The notes beneath the pieces were generated by a model. That model was not told the origin of the DNA. It searched no databases and saw only the letters and a program-made list of their open reading frames with translations. This document shows positions 22,532 through 30,180 of a stretch of DNA of 39,762 nucleotides, piece by piece; position 1 is the stretch's first letter, and every line of letters begins with the position of its first letter. This DNA comes from Spirochaetaceae bacterium (GTDB taxonomy: Bacteria; Spirochaetota; Spirochaetia; Treponematales; Breznakiellaceae). The DNA is taken from contig JAITER010000071.1 in assembly GCA_031281945.1 (NCBI GenBank), positions 1 to 39,762 of the forward strand, read 5' to 3'. Made by a program: the position numbers and the translations under genes.

Positions 22532-23407
22532 TTATTTTTTACGGCGGTTTCTGAAAAACCGTTGCAAAGCGGCGCCGGCGTCTTCATCCGTGGAAATTTC
22601 CACTCCCGAAGCGCCGCAACTTTTGCATATTGAAAGCCAATTTTGGCGGCGTTTTTCATGCCATTCCGCCCACTCAAGGCGGAAGCGGGCGGAGTTTGAC
22701 GGCGCAAGCAGGGTTTTTCCGGTTTCTGGGTCTTCTATGGGAAGCAAGCCGGTTTTGGGGAAGGCGTCTTCCACCGGATCTTTTATTTTAATGGCTATGC
22801 AATCGTGTTTTATACATAATGCGTTAAAATCGCGTTCCCAGTCTACGGCCAAAAAGTCCGAAACAACCACCACCACGCCGCGCCGTTTAAGAACGTTTGA
22901 CGCGCTTTTTAACGCGGAACTTAACGACGTCCCTTTTGAGTGCGGGTTGGCGGATAATGCGGCTCCTATAAAAGCCATTGTATGGGCCCGCCCCCGGCGC
23001 GGCTTAAAAACGGTGCGGGTTTCAGCGTCAAAAAAAAGGGCGCACATCTTTTGTCCCGCGTATTCGGCGGAAAAAGCCACAAGAGCGGCGCAAAAAACAG
23101 CTTGTTCATAGCGTGTAAGCGGCGCGGACACTCCCGAAAACATACTTGCGGAACAATCCAAGACTACGCAGACGCACATTTCGCGATCTTCACGGTACAA
23201 TTTGATGTAAGGGACGCCGAAGCGGGCGCTTACGTTACGATCTATTGAACGCACGTCGTCGCCGGATTCGTAGCGGCGCACCTCGTCAAACTCAATCCCG
23301 TTTCCTTTAAAAGCGGCTCTAAAACCGCCCGGCATAAAACTTTCCGCCAAAGACGCGGAAATTATGGGAAAAGCGGAAATTCTACGTAAAAGTTCTGAAC
23401 GATCCAT
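22532..23407 (-). CDS. DUF58 / von Willebrand A-like domain protein
   Basis: A 291-residue protein of the DUF58 family. The hallmark GNGIEFDEVRRYESGDDVRS then IDRNVSARFG is at residues 35-65, followed by a vWA-like domain with a MIDAS motif DCSASM (residues about 85-90) and GTSLSSAL. DUF58 proteins normally sit with a MoxR AAA ATPase and Bat proteins and are thought to help assemble protein complexes or metal centres. Here no MoxR or Bat gene is adjacent, so the partner must be elsewhere or lost. The ATG has only a weak ribosome-binding site. Confidence 0.85.
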   Translation of the reverse strand: MDRSELLRRISAFPIISASLAESFMPGGFRAAFKGNGIEFDEVRRYESGDDVRSIDRNVSARFGVPYIKLYREDREMCVCVVLDCSASMFSGVSAPLTRYEQAVFCAALVAFSAEYAGQKMCALFFDAETRTVFKPRRGRAHTMAFIGAALSANPHSKGTSLSSALKSASNVLKRRGVVVVVSDFLAVDWERDFNALCIKHDCIAIKIKDPVEDAFPKTGLLPIEDPETGKTLLAPSNSARFRLEWAEWHEKRRQNWLSICKSCGASGVEISTDEDAGAALQRFFRNRRKK

Positions 23408-23456
23408 CTTTTAATCTTTTTTGTGTTTTGAAAACAAAACGCAAAAAAAGCGCTCT

Positions 23457-24362
23457 TTATTTTATGATTGATAAAATTTCGTTTATAATACGATCCGCTT
23501 CAGTCGCGGAGACCTGGCAGGTTCCAACTTGTTTGTGTCCGCCGCCTCCGTATTTTAGCATAAGTGCGCCCACGTCTACGGAGGCGGTTTTATTCAGGAT
23601 GCTATAGCCCGTTGTTATGACACAGTTCACTTTTTTTTTGCCGTCTACAATGAATATGGAAATGTTTTGTTTAGGGAATAATGTATACAAAAGAAAGCGG
23701 TTTCCCGCGTGAATTTCATCTACACCCCGCAGGTCTACAACAATGGCGTTTCCTTCCGTTCTGGATTTTTCTTTTATCATTTTTATATACGGTTCTTTTT
23801 CCTGATTATATATCTCAATACGTTCTTTTACATCTGGAAGTTCAAGAATTTGTTCTACTGGCAGCGACAAGGTGGAGTGCGCGAGTTTTTTCATCAGGTC
23901 CAGGTTGCTTATGGTGAAATTTCTAAAACGCCCAAGTCCGGTGCGCGGATCCGCTATAAAACCCAGCATAACCCAGCCTTGCGGATTTTGAATTTCTTCC
24001 ACCGTAAGATTCGCGCTGTCCATTTTGTCCGCGGCTTGCACCATATCTTTAAACTTCGCGAGTTTGGCGTCTCCGCCGTAATATTCATAAATCACGCGCA
24101 CACAACTCGGCGATTTTTTGGAAACGCCTGTAAACTGAATTTTACCGCCGAGCCTTTCATCTTCGCTGGAATGGTGATCGAACCAAAGTCCGCAGCCTTT
24201 AATATACGGCACGTTAGCTACAACGTCGTTTTTTGTAGCTTCAATTAATCCGTCTTGTATATCTTTTGGATGCACAAAAAGCCATTCATCTATCACACCA
24301 GCCGCTTCCAAAACAGCCCCGCACGCCAACCCGTCAAAATCCGCCCTGGTTATAAGTCTCAT
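23457..24362 (-). CDS. DHH-family phosphoesterase
   Basis: A 301-residue phosphoesterase of the DHH/DHHA1 type. Metal-binding motifs: TRADFDGLACGAVL (Asp8, Asp10), WFDHHSSED (Asp62-His63-His64), and AADKMDSAN near residue 110. The C-terminal DHHA1 domain ends with the GGGGHKQVGTCQV substrate loop. Related enzymes include NrnA (degrades short RNA and pAp), cyclic-dinucleotide phosphodiesterases and exopolyphosphatase-like proteins; the exact substrate is open. The ATG follows GGAGG by 6 bases, a strong site. Confidence 0.88.
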   Translation of the reverse strand: MRLITRADFDGLACGAVLEAAGVIDEWLFVHPKDIQDGLIEATKNDVVANVPYIKGCGLWFDHHSSEDERLGGKIQFTGVSKKSPSCVRVIYEYYGGDAKLAKFKDMVQAADKMDSANLTVEEIQNPQGWVMLGFIADPRTGLGRFRNFTISNLDLMKKLAHSTLSLPVEQILELPDVKERIEIYNQEKEPYIKMIKEKSRTEGNAIVVDLRGVDEIHAGNRFLLYTLFPKQNISIFIVDGKKKVNCVITTGYSILNKTASVDVGALMLKYGGGGHKQVGTCQVSATEADRIINEILSIIK

Positions 24363-24440
24363 ATTAAGCCTCCATATTTTTTGTTTTTTCAGAAAAACCG
24401 GATTTTTAGCGGCTTTTCTGTTAAAACCGGCTCAAAAAGC

Positions 24441-25817
24441 CTAGTTTTCCAAAATTATTATTTCTACGCGGCGGTTTTTTTCACGGCCTTCCTGCGTGGC
24501 GTTGTTAGCCACAGGCCGTTCCGCCCCGTAGCCTTTGGTGATTATGCGCCCGGACGGTCTGGCTTTTTCCTGTATAAGATAGCCCGCCACCGCCTGCGCG
24601 CGTTCCTGCGAAAGATTTATATGGCTTTCCGCTGAACCGCCGGCGTCCGCGGTATGGCCGGCCACCAAAATATCACGGTCGCTGTATTTTTTTAGAATAG
24701 CTATAATTTTATTCAATTTTTGTTTTTCACTGGCCCTTAGAACGGCGGATTCGCCTTCAAACTGAACGTCCTCAATATTTATGCTTACGCCTTCTTCGGT
24801 TTTCTTGACGCCGGAAGATGAAAGCCCGTATTTTTCCAGTTCTTTTTCTATATCCGCTACAAGAACGTCCTTGTTCATTTTTTCTGAATATATGACTTCG
24901 GCGTTTTCCTTTGATCTAAATTCGTGAACCACGCCATTTGACATATTAAACCGCAGGCTGAAAGAGCCGGAAGACGAAGCGGCCTGGCCCAATTGTTCAT
25001 CCCAAAATATGGTTTGATTCGTCTCGCCGGAAATGGAAGCGATTGTTATTTCTTTATCCGTATTTTTTTTTAGCCTGTTTTTGGATAAGTATTCATGCGG
25101 AGCCGATTCAAAATAGTCGCTTACTTGTTGATTTATTTTATATGTAATTAAAAACGCCGGATAATCTTTGCCTTTCCATTTTTGCAGTCCCAGATATTTA
25201 TACTGAGCGTTAAACGGTATGCGCAATAAATCCATTAGTCCGAAATTACCCTGCATATCGTGAACTTCTTCGCCGTTTTCCCGCCATGTTTCGCCTTCTT
25301 GTACATTCCGCGCCGGAAACACAGGCACATTACGCACGGACGGGAAAGCGTATTTTCTGCTTACAGTCATTTTACCCCGCGAATCGCGATTAAAATAAGA
25401 TGTATATTCATTTTCTATATTAAAAGTTTTTAAGCCGCCGGAATTTTGACTGGAGACTATAACCTGAAACAATGCTTTGTGCACCGCTTCCTCATTTTTT
25501 ATTTCTATAACTTCCGTGCTAATGCGGTTGTGTATTTGCGAATTGGATATTACTTTCCCGTTTTCCAGATATTCTTCCTGAATTTCGGATAGTATTCTAA
25601 ATTTATCGCCCTGCGAATGTTTGTAAGAAAAAGTTTCCGCGCCGGAGTTAAGCCCGCAAAAAAAGAACGCGGCGGTTATGGCGGCGGCCGCGGAGCGTCC
25701 GGCAAGCCTTGTGTTGGCGCCGGCGGAACGAAAGACTCCGGCGTAAAAGCGGTTTGCGCTTGATTTTTGGGGCATAAAAGCCGTTTTTATGTCAAAGTTC
25801 TTTGTTATAAACGCCAT
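24441..25817 (-). CDS. OmpA-family outer-membrane / peptidoglycan-binding protein
   Basis: About 458 residues. A basic N-terminus and hydrophobic stretch (SAAAAITAAFFFCGLNSGAE) give an export signal. The first 300 mature residues form a beta-rich region with no motif I can name, and the last 120 are an OmpA domain that binds peptidoglycan: ILVAGHTADAGGSAESHINL, SQERAQAVAGYLI, ITKGYGAERPVANNATQEG and REKNRRVEIIIL, with the conserved Asp and Arg that hold diaminopimelate. Length and layout resemble the single treponemal OmpA protein (Tp0624 type). Starts at 25835 (TTG), 25817 (ATG) and 25775 (ATG) are all possible; none has a good ribosome-binding site. Confidence 0.85.
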   Translation of the reverse strand: MAFITKNFDIKTAFMPQKSSANRFYAGVFRSAGANTRLAGRSAAAAITAAFFFCGLNSGAETFSYKHSQGDKFRILSEIQEEYLENGKVISNSQIHNRISTEVIEIKNEEAVHKALFQVIVSSQNSGGLKTFNIENEYTSYFNRDSRGKMTVSRKYAFPSVRNVPVFPARNVQEGETWRENGEEVHDMQGNFGLMDLLRIPFNAQYKYLGLQKWKGKDYPAFLITYKINQQVSDYFESAPHEYLSKNRLKKNTDKEITIASISGETNQTIFWDEQLGQAASSSGSFSLRFNMSNGVVHEFRSKENAEVIYSEKMNKDVLVADIEKELEKYGLSSSGVKKTEEGVSINIEDVQFEGESAVLRASEKQKLNKIIAILKKYSDRDILVAGHTADAGGSAESHINLSQERAQAVAGYLIQEKARPSGRIITKGYGAERPVANNATQEGREKNRRVEIIILEN

Positions 25818-26019
25818 CCACCTAATTATCGGCAATTTTTTAAAAAGGGCGCATTTTAGGCGGGATTTTCCAGTTTAGCGCCGGCTTGCGCAACAGCGGG
25901 CTTGTTTATAAAACGCCGCCGCGCTTTAGGCGCCTGTTTTTTACATGAATTTAATCCACCCGCCGCGCCGTCCGTTATTAACGCCCGGCGGCGCGCGCGC
26001 AGGCGGGACGTCTCATTGC

Positions 26020-26059
26020 ACATAACGTTTTTAAATGCCGCCCAAAAACGGCGTTTAAA
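26020..26059 (-). other. attC-like site next to a palindromic element
   Basis: On the minus strand TTTAAACGCCG and CGGCATTTAAA pair with one mismatch around an 8-base loop, and are followed by AAC and GTTATGT (26020-26026), then GCAATGAG. The core and the following GCAAT match 14306. The outer left box is missing; the element at 26064 starts 4 bases away. The site lies downstream of the pyruvyl transferase gene, in the position expected for a cassette. Confidence 0.35.
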
Positions 26060-26063
26060 AAAT

Positions 26064-26286
26064 AGAGTTGTTCAAAAACTTCAGTTTTCGCAAGCTGAAT
26101 CAAGACTAATCTTGATTACCAAGCCCAGGCTTGGTTTAGTCAACTTCCGTTTAAAAAACAGCAAAATGCGTAACATTTTGCGAGGCTTGCAAGCTTGGGC
26201 CCCGCAGGTTAGTAGATAACCAACCGGGTTATTGAAATGAGTCCAATGACTTGGGCGAAAACCAACAGGGTTGGCGAAGCAAGTCC
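26064..26286 (+). mobile_element. Compound palindromic element
   Basis: A 223-bp copy with AAT at 26061-26063, a first right end GAGTCC-AAT at 26241-26247, then an additional unit GACTTGGGCG ... GCAAGTCC with AAT at 26287-26289. Internal stems are expanded (AATCAAGACTAATCTTGATT; CAAGCCCAGGCTTGGTTTAG). It seems to be one element extended by a partial second unit. The pyruvyl transferase stop codon lies 3 bases beyond. Confidence 0.8.
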
Positions 26287-26291
26287 AATAT

Positions 26292-27155
26292 TTATTTACG
26301 AAGCTCTTTGTTAAAATAGTTTTTTAAAAACACATAAAGCTCGTTTTGTTTTTTTTGAACTTTATTATAATCAATTTTATAATTTATTTTTATATAATCC
26401 AAATCGTAATCAAGGAATTTAAATAAATCCGCCGGAGCGGCGCAGTTAAAATCCAAAGCGCTGTAATAATCAAAAAATTTAAAATGCGGTTCACAAACGC
26501 CTGTTTTATACCGGTTTTCCACCCATACGTTTGGAATGTTCAAAGAGTCTGAAATAATAAGGCCGTGCAGAGAAGAAGAAATTATATTCTCACATTCCAT
26601 TATTTCTGATATTACTTTATCTGGATGGTCTTGAACGTTAATAATTACGCTTTTTTTATATTTTTTGTGAATCTCATAAAACAACACGGAATTTAAGTCG
26701 CCAAGATGAGGTATAATTCCCAGCGCGTATTTCTTGTCCTTTTTGTTTGTATACATATACGAAGCAAGCAAACCGGGGTCTCCGGTTAAAACCCCGTCTT
26801 GTTTTATCAGTTTATTTTTAATTAATATTTTTTTAGAGAGCTCTCCGCGCACAATTTGAAAATCAAGTTTTTTTATAAATTTAATTTTGTCTTTTTCGTA
26901 ATGAAAACCGGCCCCAAGCACGGATACTTTATTATTTCTACTAAAAAGAAACAAACGGATTAATTGTTTAATAAAATAAACCTTGCTTTCTTCTTTTACA
27001 AGCTGGTCTAAAATTGAACCTATGCCAAGGCAACCGGCGTTTAGTATTTGCGTTGTATAATTTAAATCCGCGTTAAAAACCCGCTCGAACAACATTTTGT
27101 TCAAGACGTCGCCAAAATTGGGGAGGCCGTCCCAATAATATAAACTGTTATTCAT
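26292..27155 (-). CDS. Polysaccharide pyruvyl transferase family protein
   Basis: A 287-residue enzyme of the family that adds pyruvate ketals to cell-surface polysaccharides. Recognisable parts: the N-terminal YYWDGLPNFGDVLNKML (as in N-FGD), a middle VSVLGAGFHYEKDK and LTGDPGLLAS, and the C-terminal signature ENIISSSLHGLIISDSLNIP followed by NVWVENRYKTG. It is AT- and Lys-rich, unlike the core genes, suggesting transfer. No other polysaccharide genes are nearby. Its 3' end abuts an element and an attC-like site, so it may have arrived as a cassette. An 11-G tract lies 125 bases upstream of its start. Confidence 0.85.
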   Translation of the reverse strand: MNNSLYYWDGLPNFGDVLNKMLFERVFNADLNYTTQILNAGCLGIGSILDQLVKEESKVYFIKQLIRLFLFSRNNKVSVLGAGFHYEKDKIKFIKKLDFQIVRGELSKKILIKNKLIKQDGVLTGDPGLLASYMYTNKKDKKYALGIIPHLGDLNSVLFYEIHKKYKKSVIINVQDHPDKVISEIMECENIISSSLHGLIISDSLNIPNVWVENRYKTGVCEPHFKFFDYYSALDFNCAAPADLFKFLDYDLDYIKINYKIDYNKVQKKQNELYVFLKNYFNKELRK

Positions 27156-27279
27156 AATTTACAAGCCGCCTTCACGGAACGCCCTTGCGGCGCTGTTTAT
27201 ATTGCGCGCAACCCAAAAAAGCAGGGCTTGAAAAACGCGCAAGCAAAAATAAAATGTAATATTTTTGTTTACTGTTTAC

Positions 27280-27290
27280 GGGGGGGGGGG
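27280..27290. repeat. Homopolymeric G tract (11 G)
   Basis: Eleven consecutive G in the gap between the divergently transcribed pyruvyl transferase (start 27155) and flhA (start 27531). Tracts of this length change by slippage during replication. Poly-G tracts in promoters are known to vary expression of treponemal tpr genes. Here it is about 125 bases upstream of the pyruvyl transferase start. Confidence 0.8.
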
Positions 27291-27477
27291 TGCACTCTTT
27301 AATTGAGCCGGTTTCCAGTAATTTCATTGTATATGGAATTTAGCGCAAAATCGCGCCGGGGTTCAAGCCCAAGCTGGCGGTCGGGCCGCGAAACGGGGTT
27401 GCGGAGCGCATTTCGTCCGGCCCGCCTGTTTTAAAAACACGCTCTGTTAAACCGGTTTTATTGGTATTTTCTCCTTG
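27291..27477. other. Intergenic region between pyruvyl transferase and flhA
   Basis: No gene. It contains a GC-rich stretch (27355-27425) with short palindromes and leads into the flhA promoter. The whole gap between the two genes, including the G tract, is 375 bases. Confidence 0.4.
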
Positions 27478-27507
27478 TTGACAAACCATTTTGATTTATT
27501 TTATTCT
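27478..27507 (+). promoter_or_regulatory. flhA promoter
   Basis: TTGACA (27478-27483) followed after 17-18 bases by TTATTC/TATTCT, about 25 bases before the GGGAG ribosome-binding site (27519-27523). It looks like a sigma-70 promoter rather than a sigma-28 or sigma-54 type. Confidence 0.5.
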
Positions 27508-27530
27508 TAATATGATTTGGGAGATTTTAA

Positions 27531-29663
27531 ATGGCGAATGCTGTTTCCGGCTCTGGAGCTTCGGGCGTTCCTTTAAATAAAGCGCTTTCAGTATTTGGCG
27601 GAACTCGTGATATAATCGTTGCGGCGGCTGTGGTTGTAATTGTTTTAATGATAATTATGCCTATGCCCACGCCGTTGCTGGACGCCTTTATGGCGTTAAA
27701 TCTTATTTTCAGCCTGCTTATACTGTTAATAGTTCTTTACACAAAACGGCCGGTAGATTTTAATATTTTCCCCACAATTTTGCTGGTGATTACGCTTTTT
27801 GGACTCGCGCTGAACATATCATCCACAAGGCTCATCCTTTCTCAAGGCGCCGCGTTTGACGGCAAAATGATAAAAGCTTTTTCTACTTTTGTTGTGGGGT
27901 CCGGCGGGCGGGAAAGCATCGTCATCGGGATGGTTATTTTTATAGTTATTATCGCCGTTCAGGTGGTGGTAATCACTAAAGGTTCAACACGTATAGCCGA
28001 GGTTGCGGCGCGTTTCGCCCTCGACTCCATGCAGAATAAGTATTTAGCGATAGACACTGAATTTAACTCAGGCTCCATAACCGAAGAAGAAGCCGCCGAA
28101 AGGCGCGCTATGGTTCGCATGGAGATAGACTTTTACGGCGCCATGGACGGCGCGAGCAAATTCATTTCCGGCAGCGTTAAAGTTGGCATTTTTATAACCG
28201 TAATCAATATTTTAGGCGGAATTATCATAGGCGTAGCCATACACGGCGAGTCTTTCGCCACCGCCGTAAGCGTTTACATTGCGTTCTCCATAGGAGACGG
28301 CCTTATGAGCCAGCTCCCAGCCCTGCTTGTTTCCACCGCGGTAGGTATGATGGTGACGCGATCCGTTTCCAAGGGGACTTTCGCCGAAGACGTATCGGAT
28401 CAATTTACAAAACAGCCGTCCGTTTACTGGATATGCGCCGGCGTACTGTTTGTAATGGGTTTCCTGCCCGGCTTTCCCTGGTATGTTTTGTGGCCGCTGG
28501 CGGCGCTTCTGGGTTTCTCCGCCTGGCGCCTGGCGCGTAATTTTCAGATTAATGAAAGGCGCGCCAGGGATATGGGCTCTGGGGCGAAAGACGCGAAACC
28601 CCAGGCCGAGCCGGAGGAGATGTCGCCGATTGTTCCGCTGGACCCTCTTTCGCTTGAATTAGGCTACGGCCTTATCCCGCTTGTAGACCAGGACAAGGGC
28701 GCGGAGCTTTTGGAGCGCATACAGCGTTTGCGCCGCGAATCCGCGCTGGATTTGGGCTTAGTCATTCCAAAGGTGCGAATCATCGACAATATGCGCCTGG
28801 ACAGCAGTGAATACTGTTTTAAGATTAAAGGCGATGAAGTCGGCCGCGGCAAAATCCGCATGGGGCATTACCTGTGCATAACGCCGCCCGGCGGAGTAAG
28901 CGCGGAAGTGCCGGGGGAGCGAACCAGAGACCCCGCCTTTAACCTGCCCGCCATTTGGGTTACGGAAGATTACAGGGCCGACGCCGAGCAAGCGGGTTAC
29001 ACCGTGATAGACCCGCCTTCAATAATAGCCACTCATCTTACAGAACTGGTTAAACAGAACGCGGCTATTATTCTTGGCCGGCAGGAAACGCAGGCGATTC
29101 TAGACACGCTTAAAAAAGATTATCCGGCTGTCGTCGAAGAAGCGGTTAAGGCCCTTTCTTTAGGTGAAATAGAAAAAGTTTTGCGGGGTCTTTTGGCCGA
29201 GCAAGTTTCTATACGCAACATGGTTTCTATACTGGAGGCGGTTTCCGACTACGCTTCCATCACCAAAGACCCGCAGTTCCTTATCGAAAAAGCAAGGCAG
29301 GCTTTAGGCAGGCTTATTTGCCTTCAATATGCGGACGAGGAAAAAACGCTTCATGTGCTTAAACTGGAGCGCGGGCTTGAACAGCAAATCATCGACAGCG
29401 GCGTTCAAACTTCCTCCGGCCAAATCGCCGCGATGGATCCGCAATTGCACACAGCCTGGATTAAAGCGCTTTCCCGCGCGGTTTCGCTTATTAAAGACAA
29501 AGGCTGGGGCGCTCCGCCGGTAATTTTATGCTCCGAACAGGCGCGGCGCCTTGTAAAACAAAGCGTGGAGCGGGAATTGCCGGAACTGGCGGCTATTTCC
29601 GTTAGAGAAATCACCCAAGACATAAACGTTGTGTTTGTGGGCGAAGTTAGGATAGACGAGTAA
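27531..29663 (+). CDS. flhA: Flagellar export apparatus protein FlhA
   Basis: Largest membrane component of the flagellar type III export gate; its cytoplasmic domain receives export substrates and chaperones. The 710-residue product has the family layout: about eight membrane segments in the first 330 residues, with DAFMALNLIFSLLILLIVLY, STRLILSQGAAFDGKMIKAF, the conserved cytoplasmic loop RIAEVAARFALDSMQNKYLA and RRAMVRMEIDFYGAMDGASK, then a soluble domain with PLSLELGYGLIPLVD and LTELVKQNAAIILGRQETQA. It is usually in an operon with flhB and flhF, but here its neighbours are unrelated. Confidence 0.97.
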   Translation: MANAVSGSGASGVPLNKALSVFGGTRDIIVAAAVVVIVLMIIMPMPTPLLDAFMALNLIFSLLILLIVLYTKRPVDFNIFPTILLVITLFGLALNISSTRLILSQGAAFDGKMIKAFSTFVVGSGGRESIVIGMVIFIVIIAVQVVVITKGSTRIAEVAARFALDSMQNKYLAIDTEFNSGSITEEEAAERRAMVRMEIDFYGAMDGASKFISGSVKVGIFITVINILGGIIIGVAIHGESFATAVSVYIAFSIGDGLMSQLPALLVSTAVGMMVTRSVSKGTFAEDVSDQFTKQPSVYWICAGVLFVMGFLPGFPWYVLWPLAALLGFSAWRLARNFQINERRARDMGSGAKDAKPQAEPEEMSPIVPLDPLSLELGYGLIPLVDQDKGAELLERIQRLRRESALDLGLVIPKVRIIDNMRLDSSEYCFKIKGDEVGRGKIRMGHYLCITPPGGVSAEVPGERTRDPAFNLPAIWVTEDYRADAEQAGYTVIDPPSIIATHLTELVKQNAAIILGRQETQAILDTLKKDYPAVVEEAVKALSLGEIEKVLRGLLAEQVSIRNMVSILEAVSDYASITKDPQFLIEKARQALGRLICLQYADEEKTLHVLKLERGLEQQIIDSGVQTSSGQIAAMDPQLHTAWIKALSRAVSLIKDKGWGAPPVILCSEQARRLVKQSVERELPELAAISVREITQDINVVFVGEVRIDE

Positions 29664-30180
29664 TTTCAATTACGCTTCGCGCACATAAAACCCGTAAAAA
29701 TTGGACTTGTTCGCCGCATCTTTGAATTTGGGCGCATTTTTTGGCGTTTTCAGACGCGAAAACGCCAAAAAACCGGGCTATCCGTTCCAATCCCTGCGGG
29801 ATTTCCACTACTATCCCATTGCGCGGGGGGCGCGTCCAGGCTTTAGCTAACGGTGTAAAATCCCGCCAGGCGGCCAAAAACCAGGAATACAAGCCCCGGC
29901 GAGCCGCCGTTTTCTTTATGGGCTTTGAACTGGAACGGCGTTTTTTAATGGCCGCCGCCAAAAACATGGCTTTTCACTATCCGCCGCATCGCGGCCTCCA
30001 AAAGCACGCCGGAATGTCATAAGGTAAAATCTGGCGTCCATCAAAAACCGGCGCCGGCCTCCCGTATACCGAAATCATTTGGACTGGAAATTAAATAGTT
30101 GAAGGTTTGCGGCAAGACTTGCCAATAGTCTTGACAAGTCTTCTAAATTAAAGCAAAAATGGAGGCGGACGTTTATTTTA
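29664..30180. other. Intergenic region with palindromes between flhA and glnS
   Basis: No supported gene in 517 bases. An element-like fragment ATTGGACTTGTTCGCC lies at 29699-29714. A perfect 15-bp inverted repeat follows: TTTTTTGGCGTTTTC (29737-29751) and GAAAACGCCAAAAAA (29758-29772) around AGACGC. It may mark the end of the flhA transcript, although it lacks a T-run after the stem. Near 30110-30140 CAAGACTTG / CAAGTCTT repeats precede glnS, including TTGACA (30131-30136). Frames of about 100 codons on both strands have no recognisable content. Confidence 0.5.

Noticed and set aside
29737-29772. Intrinsic terminator after flhA
   Set aside because: The hairpin is perfect, but its 3' side is AAAAAA and no T-run follows, so it does not match a standard terminator.
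29647-30022. Overlapping ~100-codon genes between flhA and glnS
   Set aside because: Frames on both strands of a repeat-rich spacer, with no recognisable motif or ribosome-binding site.
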